64,000 nt of DNA from Chitinophaga sp. CB10 (GCA_001870995.2 MLAV02000011.1:146996-210995); one strand, 5' to 3'; positions 51,023-60,541 are shown, numbered from the stretch's first letter. Made by a program: numbers and translations. The notes: generated by a model from the letters alone, not told the origin.

Positions 51023-52210
51023 TTAAAGCTGCAGCCTGATATGCAGCTTATTGAGGCCTTTGACCAGGAACAGCATCAACACTGCATATACAGCGCTCCA
51101 GATGATGCCCGGCAGGCCGTGCCCGAAGGCGTCCGGCAAACTGAGGCCGAGGAAAATCAGGAGGAAATACACTATGTCCGGCAGGATGTAAGTCAGCAGG
51201 GGGTTAGCGCCTGCCGGCCTGAAAAATTCCGTCCACTTGCTGATCCGTTTAACATCAATCAGGTAATAGAGCACTGCAAATACCGCGACGCAGCTGGCGG
51301 CACTGAATAACGCCCAGCTGGGCGTAGCGTGGATTTTGGAGACTTTGTACTGCGGGCGCAGGCACACGCCGGCCATTACCAGGATAATGAAGAAGCCTGT
51401 AACCCTTGATACGAGCTTGCTACCGCGGAGGTCAAGGTCTTCATCGAAGAAGAAGAGGGACAACAGCATGCCGCAGAGCACTACCGCTGTATGAACAGCA
51501 TTGCCGGCCTGCGCGCCCAGCCAGCCGTACTCACTGTTACGGATAAACGATTGTTGGGACAAGGCATAGTAGGCGATGCACACGGCGATCATCAGGAATA
51601 TGCCGCCGGTAGCGCCGCGGACGAGCTGATAAATGATGCAGGCATACAGGTATGCCCAACCGATCAGGCCGAGGATGCCCCACCATTGCGGCGTGAGGCG
51701 CCGGGAACCGTCGTCGCCGGCGCGGAAGATCCATGCGAGGTAAACCAGCAGGAGGACGCCGGCTGCCTTGAAGCAATAGCCGATCCAGGCTTGTTTGAAC
51801 GTATAGACGTTCCACACCAGGATGGCGCCTGTGTAGAACAGGAGGGCCCAGAGGGCCATGGACATGCCGGTGGCGTCCGCGTTGAGGTCGCCGGTGTTGA
51901 CCATAAACAGGCCCAGCACCAGTAATCCCAGCGTGCGCCAGGCGATATGCCATTGTAATTTCCAGAAGCCGTCGCCCTTGGCGAGGCGGCTGTTGATCGC
52001 GAATGGTACAGACATTCCGACGATAAAAAGAAAGGCCGGGAATACTACATCCACGAAGGTCATGGCATCTTCGTTTGCGTGCGCGTGCTGCATCCAGTGC
52101 GGGATACCGGAAACGCCGGCTACGTTGTTTACGAAGATCATCACCAGGATAGTAATTCCTCTGAAGGCGTCGATAGAGAGGATACGCCCTTTTGTTAAGT
52201 TGTTAATCAT
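51023..52210 (-). CDS. Heparan-alpha-glucosaminide N-acetyltransferase-like membrane protein (COG4299)
   Basis: A 395-residue multi-helix membrane protein. The family start is clear: RILSIDAFRGITILVMIFVN, then MTFVDVVFPAFLFIVGMS. About ten helices follow. Family members transfer an acetyl group from acetyl-CoA to sugars of a glycan on the far side of the membrane; in bacteria the target is usually a cell-wall or exported sugar. Start at ATG 52210, because the conserved N-terminus begins there, not at a GTG 36 bases upstream. It reads away from the M13 peptidase gene. Confidence 0.85.
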   Translation of the reverse strand: MINNLTKGRILSIDAFRGITILVMIFVNNVAGVSGIPHWMQHAHANEDAMTFVDVVFPAFLFIVGMSVPFAINSRLAKGDGFWKLQWHIAWRTLGLLVLGLFMVNTGDLNADATGMSMALWALLFYTGAILVWNVYTFKQAWIGYCFKAAGVLLLVYLAWIFRAGDDGSRRLTPQWWGILGLIGWAYLYACIIYQLVRGATGGIFLMIAVCIAYYALSQQSFIRNSEYGWLGAQAGNAVHTAVVLCGMLLSLFFFDEDLDLRGSKLVSRVTGFFIILVMAGVCLRPQYKVSKIHATPSWALFSAASCVAVFAVLYYLIDVKRISKWTEFFRPAGANPLLTYILPDIVYFLLIFLGLSLPDAFGHGLPGIIWSAVYAVLMLFLVKGLNKLHIRLQL

Positions 52211-52344
52211 AATGGAATTGCGGGGATAAAGTGAGCATCTAACCAAAATACGATATCAAATGGATTATTGTTAATATTTATACATGAGCGGGGCCTGATG
52301 GGTCCGTAAAATCCGGTATCTTCATTAAAACTATCATCTCGCTT

Positions 52345-54387
52345 ATGAAGAAGTATTTACTGGCCGGCCTTAGTTTCCCGGCCATGGCATTCTTCCTGGC
52401 TTGCAACCAGGGTGATAAAAAAGCCGGCGAGGGCACGCCCGATCCGCTGGCAGCCCATCGGGATACCACTGTAGACCCCCGTCAGGACTTTTTTGACTAT
52501 GCTAACGGCGGCTGGATAAAAGCCAATCCTATCCCAGCAGAATACAGCTCCTGGGGTATCGGCAACCTCGTCAAGGAAGAGCTGTACAACCGTTTGAGAA
52601 CCATTAACGAAAAGGCCGCTGAAAATCCCGGCGATGCTATTTCCAAAAAGATTGCCGCCTTCTGGCAGTCGGGTATGGACTCCGCGAAGCTCAATGCGGA
52701 CGGCATTAAACCTATCATGCCTCAATTACAGGCCATTGACGCCGTTACCAACGTGCAGGAGCTGGCCGCGCTGAGTTCGAAGCTATCTGTTTTCACCGGC
52801 GTGATGTGCGGCGTGTACATCGGGCAGGATGCGAAAAATTCCGAGGCCATGGCGGTATCGTTCTGGCAGGGGGGCCTGGGCTTACCTAACCGGGACTACT
52901 ATTTCAATACGGATGAGCGCACGGCGAAGATCCGCGCCGCTTACCCGGGGCATATTTCCAAAATGCTGCAGTTCACCGGCATGCCGGCCGCCCAGGCGGA
53001 TGCAGCCGCCACGGACATTGTAGCGCTGGAAACGCTGCTGGCCAAATCCAGCCGCAAGCTGGAAGCGCTCCGCGATCCGAATGCGAACTACAACAAAATG
53101 CCTATTGCGCAACTGAATAAAATTGCCGGAAACATTGACTGGAAGGGGTTCCTGGAGCAACAGGGCATCAGCAAATTTGCGGATACGGTGATTGTTGGGC
53201 AGCCGGAGTTTTATACCACGCTGAGCAATGCTATTAAGTCGCAGAAGCTGGACACCTGGAAAAATTACCTCCGCTGGCAGGTGATCAACGCTGCGGCGCC
53301 CTACCTGAGCGATAGCATCAGCGGGGCCGACTTTGCATTTTACGGAAAGCTCCTGCGTGGCCAGGAGAAGCAGCAGGTGCGCTGGAAGCGTGTGCTGGAC
53401 GCTGAAGAAGGCGCTATGGGAGAGGCCCTGGGGCAATTATTCGTGAAGGAATATTTCAATGCTACTGCTAAAAAAAGGTATGAGAACCTGGTGGAAGATA
53501 TCCGCGGCGCGTTGAAGACCCGTATTGAGCAACTGACCTGGATGAGCGACAGCACGAAGCAGAAAGCGCTGTACAAGCTATCCAAGATCACGAAAAAGGT
53601 GGGATATCCTGATAAGTGGAAAGACTTCTCCGCGATGGACATCAAGGCGCAGAGCTATTTTGAGAATAACCTGCGGGCGATGGAATGGTGGCATAAATAC
53701 CAGGTGGCCAAGCTGGGCAAGCCGGTGGACCGCACCGAGTGGGATATGACGCCGCAGACCTACAATGCTTATTACAACCCGAGCAATAATGAAATTGTGC
53801 TGCCGGCGGGTATATTCACGGTGCCGGGTAAACGGGATGAGGAGCTGGACGATGCCTTGGTGTATGGTTATGCCGGCGCTTCCACCATTGGCCATGAGAT
53901 TACCCATGGTTTTGACGACGAAGGCCGCCAGTTTGATGCCGATGGTAACCTGAAAAGCTGGTGGAGTAAGGAAGACGAGGAGAAATTCAATAAGCGCGCG
54001 GCCGTAATGGTGCAGCAGTTCAATGAATACGTGGTGGTAGACAGTTTACGCATTAACGGTAAAGCCACGCTGGGCGAGAACATTGCCGACCTGGGCGGGA
54101 TCCTGCTGGGCTGGGATGCATTCCGGAAAACGGAGCAGTTTAAGAAAAATGAGAAAATCGCGGGATTGAGTCCTTCTGAGCGTTATTTCCTCGGATATTC
54201 CCTGGGCTGGCTGAGTCATACTAAAAAAGAAGAGCTGGCAAGGCGAGTGCTTACGGATGTACACTCCCCGGCTAAATTCAGGGTGAACGGGCCTTTCAGC
54301 GATGTGGACGCGTTTTATGACGTGTACGGGTTGAAGCCGGGCGACAAGATGTATCGTCCTGACAGCCTGAGGGTACGCATCTGGTAG
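52345..54387 (+). CDS. M13-family (neprilysin/PepO-like) metallopeptidase, lipoprotein
   Basis: A 680-residue zinc peptidase attached to the envelope by a lipobox (FFLAC, Cys 20). The zinc site is readable as IGHEITHGFDDEGRQFD with the second ligand in GENIADLGGILLGW. Typical M13 blocks include DFFDYANGGWIKANPIPAEY near the start, NAYYNPSNNEIVLPAGI, and RVNGPFSDVDAFYDVYG near the C-terminus. It cleaves peptides in the periplasm or outside the cell. Length is normal. It is single, on the plus strand, with hflX following after 52 bases. Confidence 0.93.
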   Translation: MKKYLLAGLSFPAMAFFLACNQGDKKAGEGTPDPLAAHRDTTVDPRQDFFDYANGGWIKANPIPAEYSSWGIGNLVKEELYNRLRTINEKAAENPGDAISKKIAAFWQSGMDSAKLNADGIKPIMPQLQAIDAVTNVQELAALSSKLSVFTGVMCGVYIGQDAKNSEAMAVSFWQGGLGLPNRDYYFNTDERTAKIRAAYPGHISKMLQFTGMPAAQADAAATDIVALETLLAKSSRKLEALRDPNANYNKMPIAQLNKIAGNIDWKGFLEQQGISKFADTVIVGQPEFYTTLSNAIKSQKLDTWKNYLRWQVINAAAPYLSDSISGADFAFYGKLLRGQEKQQVRWKRVLDAEEGAMGEALGQLFVKEYFNATAKKRYENLVEDIRGALKTRIEQLTWMSDSTKQKALYKLSKITKKVGYPDKWKDFSAMDIKAQSYFENNLRAMEWWHKYQVAKLGKPVDRTEWDMTPQTYNAYYNPSNNEIVLPAGIFTVPGKRDEELDDALVYGYAGASTIGHEITHGFDDEGRQFDADGNLKSWWSKEDEEKFNKRAAVMVQQFNEYVVVDSLRINGKATLGENIADLGGILLGWDAFRKTEQFKKNEKIAGLSPSERYFLGYSLGWLSHTKKEELARRVLTDVHSPAKFRVNGPFSDVDAFYDVYGLKPGDKMYRPDSLRVRIW

Positions 54388-54410
54388 GTGGAGATCAGGG
54401 ATTTTCTCAG

Positions 54411-54418
54411 TAATTTTG
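54411..54418 (+). promoter_or_regulatory. Probable hflX promoter (-7 box)
   Basis: TAATTTTG, consensus TAnnTTTG, 22 bases before the TTG start codon of hflX. Confidence 0.4.
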
Positions 54419-54439
54419 CCGTCTAATATTTGAAATACC

Positions 54440-55630
54440 TTGATTGAGAAAAAACAAGTAGTAAAACAGGAAGAGCGGGCCGTGATTGTAGGTGTAATCA
54501 CGAAGGACCAGAGCGAGCGCCAGGTACAGGAGTTCCTGGACGAGCTGGTCTTTTTGGCTGAAACGGCCGGCGCCCAAACCGTCAAGCGTTTTACTCAAAA
54601 ACTGGCACATCCCGACAGGGCTACCTTTGTTGGGAAGGGAAAGCTGGAAGAGATTCATCAGTATGTAGCAGGCAGAAATATAGATCTCGTGATATTCGAC
54701 GATGAGCTCACCGGCTCACAAATTTCGAATATTGAGAAAGTGCTGAAGGTAAAGGTGATTGACCGCAGTGACCTGATCCTGGATATTTTTGCGCGCCGTG
54801 CCCGTACGGCGCAGGCGAAGGTGCAGGTAGAGCTGGCGCAATACCAGTATATCCTGCCGCGGCTGCGTGGTATGTGGAGCCACCTGGAACGCCAGGGGGG
54901 CGGTATTGGCAGCAGGGGTCCGGGTGAAACCGAGATTGAAACGGACCGTCGTATTGTAAAGGACAAAATTACGTTGTTGCGTAAGCGTTTGGCGGAGATC
55001 GACAAGCAGTCGCTCACGCAGCGCAAGGAACGCGGCGAGTTTATTCGTGTAGCCCTGGTAGGTTATACCAACGTGGGCAAGAGTACGATTATGAACACGC
55101 TCAGCAAAAGTGAAGTATTTGCGGAAAACAAGCTCTTCGCCACGCTGGACACCACTACCCGTAAGGTTGTTTTTGAACAGACGCCGTTTTTGCTGAGCGA
55201 TACCGTAGGGTTTATCCGCAAGCTGCCCCATCACCTGGTGGAGAGCTTCAAATCCACCCTGGACGAGGTGCGCGAAAGCGACATCCTGCTGCACGTGGTG
55301 GATATTTCCCATCCGCAGTACGAGGAGCAGATTGAGGTGGTAAACCGTACCCTCCAGGAGCTGAAGGCGTTTGACAAGCCTACTATCATGATCTTCAACA
55401 AAATGGATCTGTACGAGGCCAATACCTTCGACGAGTGGCTGGCGCCGGAAATCAAGGAGGATATCCTCCGGCAGCTGAAAACGGACTGGGATACAAAAAC
55501 CAACGGCAATACTGTATTTATCGCTGCTACGGAGCGGCGGAACATTGAGGAGCTGCGTAAAACCATTTTGGAAAAGGTGGTGCAGTTGTACCGTGAGCGT
55601 TATCCGTACAAAACTGAATTCTTCTATTAA
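54440..55630 (+). CDS. hflX: Ribosome-associated GTPase HflX
   Basis: A 396-residue GTPase that rescues stalled ribosomes by splitting subunits. The N-terminal HflX domain (TVGKGKLEEI-like block: ATFVGKGKLEEIHQYV) is followed by the glycine-rich linker GGIGSRGPGETEIETDRR. The G domain has P-loop GYTNVGKST, switch region DTTTRKV, G3 DTVGFIRKLPHHL and NKMD. The only suitable start is the TTG at 54440, 22 bases after a promoter box. Its stop overlaps the ATG of the next gene (TAATG). Confidence 0.93.
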   Translation: MIEKKQVVKQEERAVIVGVITKDQSERQVQEFLDELVFLAETAGAQTVKRFTQKLAHPDRATFVGKGKLEEIHQYVAGRNIDLVIFDDELTGSQISNIEKVLKVKVIDRSDLILDIFARRARTAQAKVQVELAQYQYILPRLRGMWSHLERQGGGIGSRGPGETEIETDRRIVKDKITLLRKRLAEIDKQSLTQRKERGEFIRVALVGYTNVGKSTIMNTLSKSEVFAENKLFATLDTTTRKVVFEQTPFLLSDTVGFIRKLPHHLVESFKSTLDEVRESDILLHVVDISHPQYEEQIEVVNRTLQELKAFDKPTIMIFNKMDLYEANTFDEWLAPEIKEDILRQLKTDWDTKTNGNTVFIAATERRNIEELRKTILEKVVQLYRERYPYKTEFFY

Positions 55631-55974
55631 TGTCCAAAGAATACACCTGGTATAAGCTGGATGAAGCCGGCTTACCGACTGTACCATCGGATATAAGGAT
55701 CCTGGAAGTAAATGGCAAAAAGCTGTGCTGCACATTATATGGCGGGCAGCTTTTTGCTTTTGCGTATAAATGTCCGCATGCGAGCGGCATTATGGCCGAT
55801 GGTTTTATTGATGCGGCGGGGAATGTTGTTTGTCCGCTGCACCGTTATAAATTCGATATCCGCAACGGCCGCAATGTAAGCGGGGAGGGGTACTTCCTGA
55901 AAACCTATCCGATAGAGCAGCGCCCTGATGGCATATACCTGGGCATGCAAAAGAGCAGCGGCTGGCTCTGGTAG
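55630..55974 (+). CDS. Small Rieske [2Fe-2S] protein
   Basis: A 114-residue soluble ferredoxin of the Rieske type. Cluster ligands are in YKCPHASGIM and VVCPLHRYKFDI, that is Cys-x-His spaced from Cys-x2-His. No membrane segment or signal is seen. Such small Rieske proteins serve dioxygenases or nitrite reductases; no partner enzyme is in the window. Start codon overlaps the hflX stop (TAATG), indicating translational coupling, though a link in function to HflX is not obvious. Confidence 0.88.
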   Translation: MSKEYTWYKLDEAGLPTVPSDIRILEVNGKKLCCTLYGGQLFAFAYKCPHASGIMADGFIDAAGNVVCPLHRYKFDIRNGRNVSGEGYFLKTYPIEQRPDGIYLGMQKSSGWLW

Positions 55975-56043
55975 GCTATTATCATTCTGTTAAACCTGTT
56001 GGCGGTTATTGAACATTATGCAGGCGGAAAGTAACTTTTCGTT

Positions 56044-57654
56044 ATGCTTACAACTCGTTACCGTTCTGCCAACATCACTGAAAAGCAGGTCTGGCAATTA
56101 TTCATTGTGCTGCTGGTATTACTGCAATTCAGCGCCCTGTTTGTTCCCTTGCTGGAACCTGATGCCACGCTGTATGCCGTTGTTTCCAAAAACATGGTGC
56201 TGCGGCACGACTACTGGAACTTATATGTAGATGGCCATGACTGGCTGGATAAGCCTCATTTTCCTTTTTGGGTGACTGCGTTGAGCTTTCAGCTCTTCGG
56301 GATACACACCTGGTCGTACAAGCTGCCGGGGATATTGTTCCTGCTGCTGGGCGCGTGGTACACGTATCGTTTTGCGCTGGAGCTGTACGGGGAGCAAACT
56401 GCACGCTGGGCGGTGTGCATCCTGCTGACGGCGGAGCACCTGGTATTGTCCAACAACGACGTGCGCGCGGAGCCTTACCTGACGGGGCTGATCATTGCAT
56501 CGGTATATTATTTTTTCCGCAGGCAGGTATTGCCGGGGGCGTTGTTTTTGGCGGCGGCGGTGATGACGAAGGGGATTTTCGCCATTGTGCCGGTGGGAGC
56601 CGCGATTGGCGGGCACTTGCTGTTTACCCGGAACTGGAAGGAGTTGTTTCACTGGCGTTGGCTGCTGGCGGCGGTATTGACGCTGGCATTCATTGGCCCG
56701 GAGTTGTGGGCGCTGTACCAGCAGTTTGACGCGCACCCGGAGAAGGTGGTATTTGGCGAAACGGGCGTTTCCGGCATCCGGTTTTTCTTTTGGGATAGCC
56801 AGTTTGGCCGGTTTATGAATACCGGGCCTATCAAGGGGCAGGGGGATCCTTTTTTCTTTTTTCATACGCTGCTGTGGGCTTTCCTTCCCTGGTCGGTCAT
56901 GTTGTATGCGGCAACAGGGGTTATTTTGGGGAGATGGAAATCGCAGCGGGAGTATTATTGTATCGTTGGGGCGTTAGTCACGTTCGGGTTATGCTCGATG
57001 TCGAAGTTTCAGCTGCCACACTACCTTAACATCATATTTCCTTTCTTTGCCATCATTACGGCGAAGTATATCCTGGATTTGCATACTGAAAAAGGGCTGA
57101 AATTCTTCCGGATTACGCAGTACACGATCATTGTGCTGGTGGCGGCTTTGGCGGTGGTGATAGATTTGCTGTACAAGCCGGCGATGCATTTTCTTTGGAT
57201 TATTCCGGCGGGGGTATTGATTATACTGTATAAAGTTTTGCACAACTGGCTGAACAAGACTACGCGGGAGGCGGTATTTTACCGCACCGTATCCATTGGC
57301 ATCCTGCTGAACTTTTATCTTTTCACCATTTTATACCCTGATATGATGCAATACCAGAGTGGTTCTGCGGCGGCTAAATACCTCAACAGCGAATTGCCGG
57401 GGAAGGCGGTATGCATGTACGAGGCGCACAGTTATTCCCTGGAATTTTATGCCCAGGCGCCGGTGCGTGTATGTGATACGGTGGTAGCGGCGGGGTTGTA
57501 TTTTACTTCGGCGGAGGGTTTGCAGCGGTTGCCGCGGCATCAGGTTATTAAAGAATTCCCTCAATTTTGGGTGAGCAAGCTGGACTTGCCGTTTGTGAGA
57601 AAGGCCAGCCGGGAGGGGGTTTTGCAGCGGCGGTACCTGGTGGAGGTGTTTTAA
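56044..57654 (+). CDS. GT39/ArnT-like dolichyl-phosphate-mannose-type glycosyltransferase
   Basis: A 536-residue membrane protein of the PMT/ArnT family. The first periplasmic loop carries LEPDATLYAVVSKNM, the conserved acidic motif, and DWLDKPHFPFWVTALSFQLFG, the family KPP-like block. About eleven helices are visible. Enzymes of this group transfer a sugar from a polyprenyl-phosphate carrier onto lipid A, lipids or proteins outside the membrane. Acceptor unknown. It stands between the hflX-Rieske pair and the tRNA gene. Confidence 0.87.
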   Translation: MLTTRYRSANITEKQVWQLFIVLLVLLQFSALFVPLLEPDATLYAVVSKNMVLRHDYWNLYVDGHDWLDKPHFPFWVTALSFQLFGIHTWSYKLPGILFLLLGAWYTYRFALELYGEQTARWAVCILLTAEHLVLSNNDVRAEPYLTGLIIASVYYFFRRQVLPGALFLAAAVMTKGIFAIVPVGAAIGGHLLFTRNWKELFHWRWLLAAVLTLAFIGPELWALYQQFDAHPEKVVFGETGVSGIRFFFWDSQFGRFMNTGPIKGQGDPFFFFHTLLWAFLPWSVMLYAATGVILGRWKSQREYYCIVGALVTFGLCSMSKFQLPHYLNIIFPFFAIITAKYILDLHTEKGLKFFRITQYTIIVLVAALAVVIDLLYKPAMHFLWIIPAGVLIILYKVLHNWLNKTTREAVFYRTVSIGILLNFYLFTILYPDMMQYQSGSAAAKYLNSELPGKAVCMYEAHSYSLEFYAQAPVRVCDTVVAAGLYFTSAEGLQRLPRHQVIKEFPQFWVSKLDLPFVRKASREGVLQRRYLVEVF

Positions 57655-57730
57655 GCGGTCTTTAAAACCCTTTACCACAGGGCATTTAGCTATTTTGAGA
57701 ATATTTTTTTAAAAAAATATTGCCTTAGAT

Positions 57731-57760
57731 TTTGCAGAAATGAAATTTTACCTATTTTTG
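57731..57760 (+). promoter_or_regulatory. tRNA-Asn promoter
   Basis: TTTG at 57731-57734 and TATTTTTG at 57753-57760, spaced 18 bases, matching the Bacteroidota -33/-7 consensus closely. Transcription would start about 25 bases before the tRNA. Confidence 0.65.
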
Positions 57761-57792
57761 CAATCCCAAATCGCACAAACGGTACGGGAAAT

Positions 57793-57869
57793 TCCTCCTT
57801 AGCTCAGTTGGTTAGAGCATCTGACTGTTAATCAGAGGGTCGCTGGTTCAAGTCCAGCAGGGGGAGCCA
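57793..57869 (+). tRNA. tRNA-Asn (anticodon GTT), 3' CCA encoded
   Basis: Full cloverleaf: acceptor TCCTCCT pairs with AGGGGGA, D-arm AGCTCAGTTGGTTAGAGC, anticodon stem-loop TCTGA-CTGTTAA-TCAGA with anticodon GTT, T-arm GCTGG-TTCAAGT-CCAGC, then discriminator G and genomic CCA. Its 3' half is the likely integration site of the element to the right. Confidence 0.97.
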
Positions 57870-59385
57870 TACTAGACTGGTCGGCAATTTTGCCGACCTT
57901 TTTATTTTTCAATTCTTCGAAACCCTTGATATTACTGGTCATGAACGTGAATACCTCGTTCGGTTTGGTGGTTCGAAATGTATTTTTTTCATAAGTCAGT
58001 TTTTCCGGGAAGATTGAACCGAGTAATTTTTGTGCTACCTCAACAGGGGCCTGCTTATAATAATGCTGTAAGTTTCCAACCACGGAAAGCCCGAAAGATA
58101 GATATTTTTTGAAGGGCGTTTTTTCCATTTGCTTATCTGCTATTTGGCCCATTATGTTCATTAATTCCTTTACATAACGCTCTTTAATGCCTGTATAATC
58201 TGCAAAGGGGATTTTGCTATCATAATAGTCATCTTCGGCCTTCTTTATCCGCTTTTCTATTAATTCAGCTTGTTTGTTGAGCAGATTAATTTCTTCCAGC
58301 CTTTTTGCATCATCTTGCTTAAATACATCCTCCAAAGTATGGTAATAAAGCTCCTGTATTTCATCTGCCACTACATTGGATGCCAGAAAGGTATCAAAAT
58401 CGCTATGAACAACATCTATTTTATGCCTTACCTTGCATTTGTTGTTTATGCAGTTGTAATAATGATGTATTGCCCCATTTCTACTGCGGGAACCACCAGC
58501 CGTCAATCCCCGGCCACAATTAGGGCATTTTACATATTGCCTTAATGGATAAATATTAGTCCGGTTAGTACCAAACTTGAAATTTGGCCTTCTTCCATCC
58601 AGTACATTTTGTACCCTTCTGAATGTTTCTTCCTTTACAATAGGGGGATGTACTCCCAGGACTATTTGGGCATCTTCCTTTTTATATTCCGCAACGTTAA
58701 TTTTACCGATGTAAACTACATTGCGAAGCATGTTTAGAAATGCCTGTTTGGTGTGTTTTATTCCTTTCCCACGCAGCCTTTTTCTTACTTCTTCGGCTGA
58801 ATAAACGCCTGTAGCCATCATTTCAAATACCTCCGTAACCAGCGGTGCATCTTCATTTGGTGTTAAAGTTGATTTATCAGCAGCAGTACGGCAATTGGAA
58901 TACCCAAAGGGAGCAGTTCCCGTCCAGAACCCTTCCAACCGCGAACGGCGGGAGGCTTCTTTTGTTCTTATTGCATTTTTGTCATTCTCAACTTCCGGCA
59001 TGGTAAGGTAAAGAGATAACATTACTTTGCTATCCGGGTTATCCATATCAAGCGGCTGCTCCACGGTTTCAAGCGTTACTCCCATCTCCCGTAACTGCCT
59101 AAGTACGCGCAGTGATTCTTCAAGGTTCCTTGAAAATCTATCCCACCGCAGGCAAACTATTGCATCAACACTTTTTTTATTTGTCTTTATGAAAGTCATA
59201 ATCTTTAACCATTCCGGCCTGTTGAAAGTCTTGGCAGAATAATCTTCCCTTACAATTTGTATAATGTTATACCCTTTAGCTTTGCAATAGGCTTTAATAA
59301 CCATTTCCTGATGGTTCGGACTAAACCCACTTCTTGCCTGTTCGTCAGTTGATACTCTGATGTAAATGATTATGTTCTTTTTCAT
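57832..59385 (-). CDS. Large serine recombinase, integrase of the element
   Basis: A 517-residue site-specific recombinase. The N-terminal resolvase domain has the catalytic Ser in IYIRVSTDEQA and the Arg block CLRWDRFSRN. A recombinase domain (APFGYSN, VYIGKINVAEY) follows, then a zinc ribbon (CPNCGRGL, CINNKCKVRH) and a coiled-coil arm near 380-420. The last dozen codons (APPAGLEPATL) are antisense to the tRNA-Asn 3' half, so the reading frame ends inside the attachment site. The ATG at 59385 starts the conserved MKKNIIIYIRVS. It drives insertion at, and excision from, this tRNA. Confidence 0.92.
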   Translation of the reverse strand: MKKNIIIYIRVSTDEQARSGFSPNHQEMVIKAYCKAKGYNIIQIVREDYSAKTFNRPEWLKIMTFIKTNKKSVDAIVCLRWDRFSRNLEESLRVLRQLREMGVTLETVEQPLDMDNPDSKVMLSLYLTMPEVENDKNAIRTKEASRRSRLEGFWTGTAPFGYSNCRTAADKSTLTPNEDAPLVTEVFEMMATGVYSAEEVRKRLRGKGIKHTKQAFLNMLRNVVYIGKINVAEYKKEDAQIVLGVHPPIVKEETFRRVQNVLDGRRPNFKFGTNRTNIYPLRQYVKCPNCGRGLTAGGSRSRNGAIHHYYNCINNKCKVRHKIDVVHSDFDTFLASNVVADEIQELYYHTLEDVFKQDDAKRLEEINLLNKQAELIEKRIKKAEDDYYDSKIPFADYTGIKERYVKELMNIMGQIADKQMEKTPFKKYLSFGLSVVGNLQHYYKQAPVEVAQKLLGSIFPEKLTYEKNTFRTTKPNEVFTFMTSNIKGFEELKNKKVGKIADQSSMAPPAGLEPATL

Positions 59386-59521
59386 GGGTTGAGCGTTTAT
59401 ATGCTTCATACTCTATTATCGCCAATGAATGAAGCTGTTGTGCAATTTCTTTTACCTGTTTTAGCGAGTATTTCTTATTGGTTTTGTTTAATATGCGTTC
59501 GCAAAATTTTAAATCCAGCAA
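59345..59521 (-). CDS. Small ORF overlapping the recombinase start (58 aa)
   Basis: A 58-codon open frame from TTG 59521 to a stop at 59345, overlapping the first 41 bases of the recombinase in another frame. The product (LDLKFCERILNKTNKKYSL, KQVKEIAQQLHSLAI, ending HEKEHNHLHQSIN) reads like a real Lys/Glu-rich helical protein. The recombinase has only a weak ribosome site, which suits translational coupling. The TTG start is my guess, since no ATG is available. Function unknown; an accessory or regulatory factor is possible. Confidence 0.45.
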   Translation of the reverse strand: MLDLKFCERILNKTNKKYSLKQVKEIAQQLHSLAIIEYEAYKRSTHEKEHNHLHQSIN

Positions 59522-59621
59522 GGTGATAAATACATGAGCTTACCTTCAGGGCTTCCGATAGGTAAGTATTGTAACCGTGTGTGTCCGGGGTTTCCGGTAC
59601 AATAAGCAGCATTACAAGCAT

Positions 59622-60524
59622 TTACTTGCTTAATTTAATTTTGGTATTCCTGTGTAAAACAAGGGACTTACCACCATTGGATTTAAAGTGTAAATCCGTA
59701 TAATTGGAAAGCATATATTCCTCTATCCTTTTCCCCTTTGGTGTGGATTGGATTATTTCCGTTAATTCCACTCTGTCGGGGCTTCCTTCGTTATAGACGA
59801 TTTTTAGTTCAGCCAGTTCATTGCGCCTTGCGTAGCTAATAATTTCTATTTCTTCCGGTGAAAGAAGATTAAGCTCCGTAATATTGTCCAAATCCTTTTT
59901 CTGGATGTAGTCCTTAATTAGCCCGTCAATTGAAACGGATATGGAGCTTTCAAAATTGCTTTTTATAACCTGTTCTTTGTATTTTTCAAGTAGCTCTTGT
60001 ATAGCTATGCCATGATAAGCAGGGTTCCCATATACCTCTAAATAATCGCCATTATTAAGGAATCTAAGGGTAATAGGCGTTTTATACGATATAATAGTCA
60101 CTATCAGCCAGGTAAAGTTTTCCAATACCAGTTCTTTATTAATTTCCGGCAGCCGCTTATCAAAAGAGAGCGCCTTTAAGCGGTCAGCCTCCTGCTGGCT
60201 CATTTCATGTTGTTCTTTTTCCGGTATTCCCATTTCCAGGAATAATTGGCCTATAATCTTATCGAACGATACTCCCATTATGCGGAGTTCATTTAATAAG
60301 AGTATCCAAACATATTCGGCAAAGTTGATCTTTCGCCAATCCCTGTCGGTTTCTTGTCTTAAAGAAAGCAAATATCCCTTTTCGCTCCAGTAGTTGATTG
60401 TGCGATAGGTTATTGCTTCGTCAATGTCCTTAAAATCCTTAACTGTAAACTTCTTTTCAGTAAGGGTATTGAAAAGTGTTTGGTCTAAGGGAATATTGCT
60501 CCCCATTTGTTGTCGTATATCCAT
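59622..60524 (-). CDS. MerR-like DNA-binding regulator with a long C-terminal domain
   Basis: A 300-residue protein. Residues about 30-100 look like a MerR-type winged helix (EAITYRTINYWSEKGYLL, NFAEYVWILLLNELRIMGVS). The remaining 200 residues are helical and mixed, without a motif I know; the C-terminus is basic. It lies upstream of the small ORF and the recombinase on the same strand and is a candidate controller of excision or of the element. A palindrome in front of it (60567-60588) suggests autoregulation. Confidence 0.6.
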   Translation of the reverse strand: MDIRQQMGSNIPLDQTLFNTLTEKKFTVKDFKDIDEAITYRTINYWSEKGYLLSLRQETDRDWRKINFAEYVWILLLNELRIMGVSFDKIIGQLFLEMGIPEKEQHEMSQQEADRLKALSFDKRLPEINKELVLENFTWLIVTIISYKTPITLRFLNNGDYLEVYGNPAYHGIAIQELLEKYKEQVIKSNFESSISVSIDGLIKDYIQKKDLDNITELNLLSPEEIEIISYARRNELAELKIVYNEGSPDRVELTEIIQSTPKGKRIEEYMLSNYTDLHFKSNGGKSLVLHRNTKIKLSK

Positions 60525-60541
60525 TTTCTATAAATTATACG

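Noticed and set aside
54046..54585. 179-codon minus-strand frame across the M13-hflX junction
   Set aside because: It overlaps two well-supported plus-strand genes and has no recognisable content.
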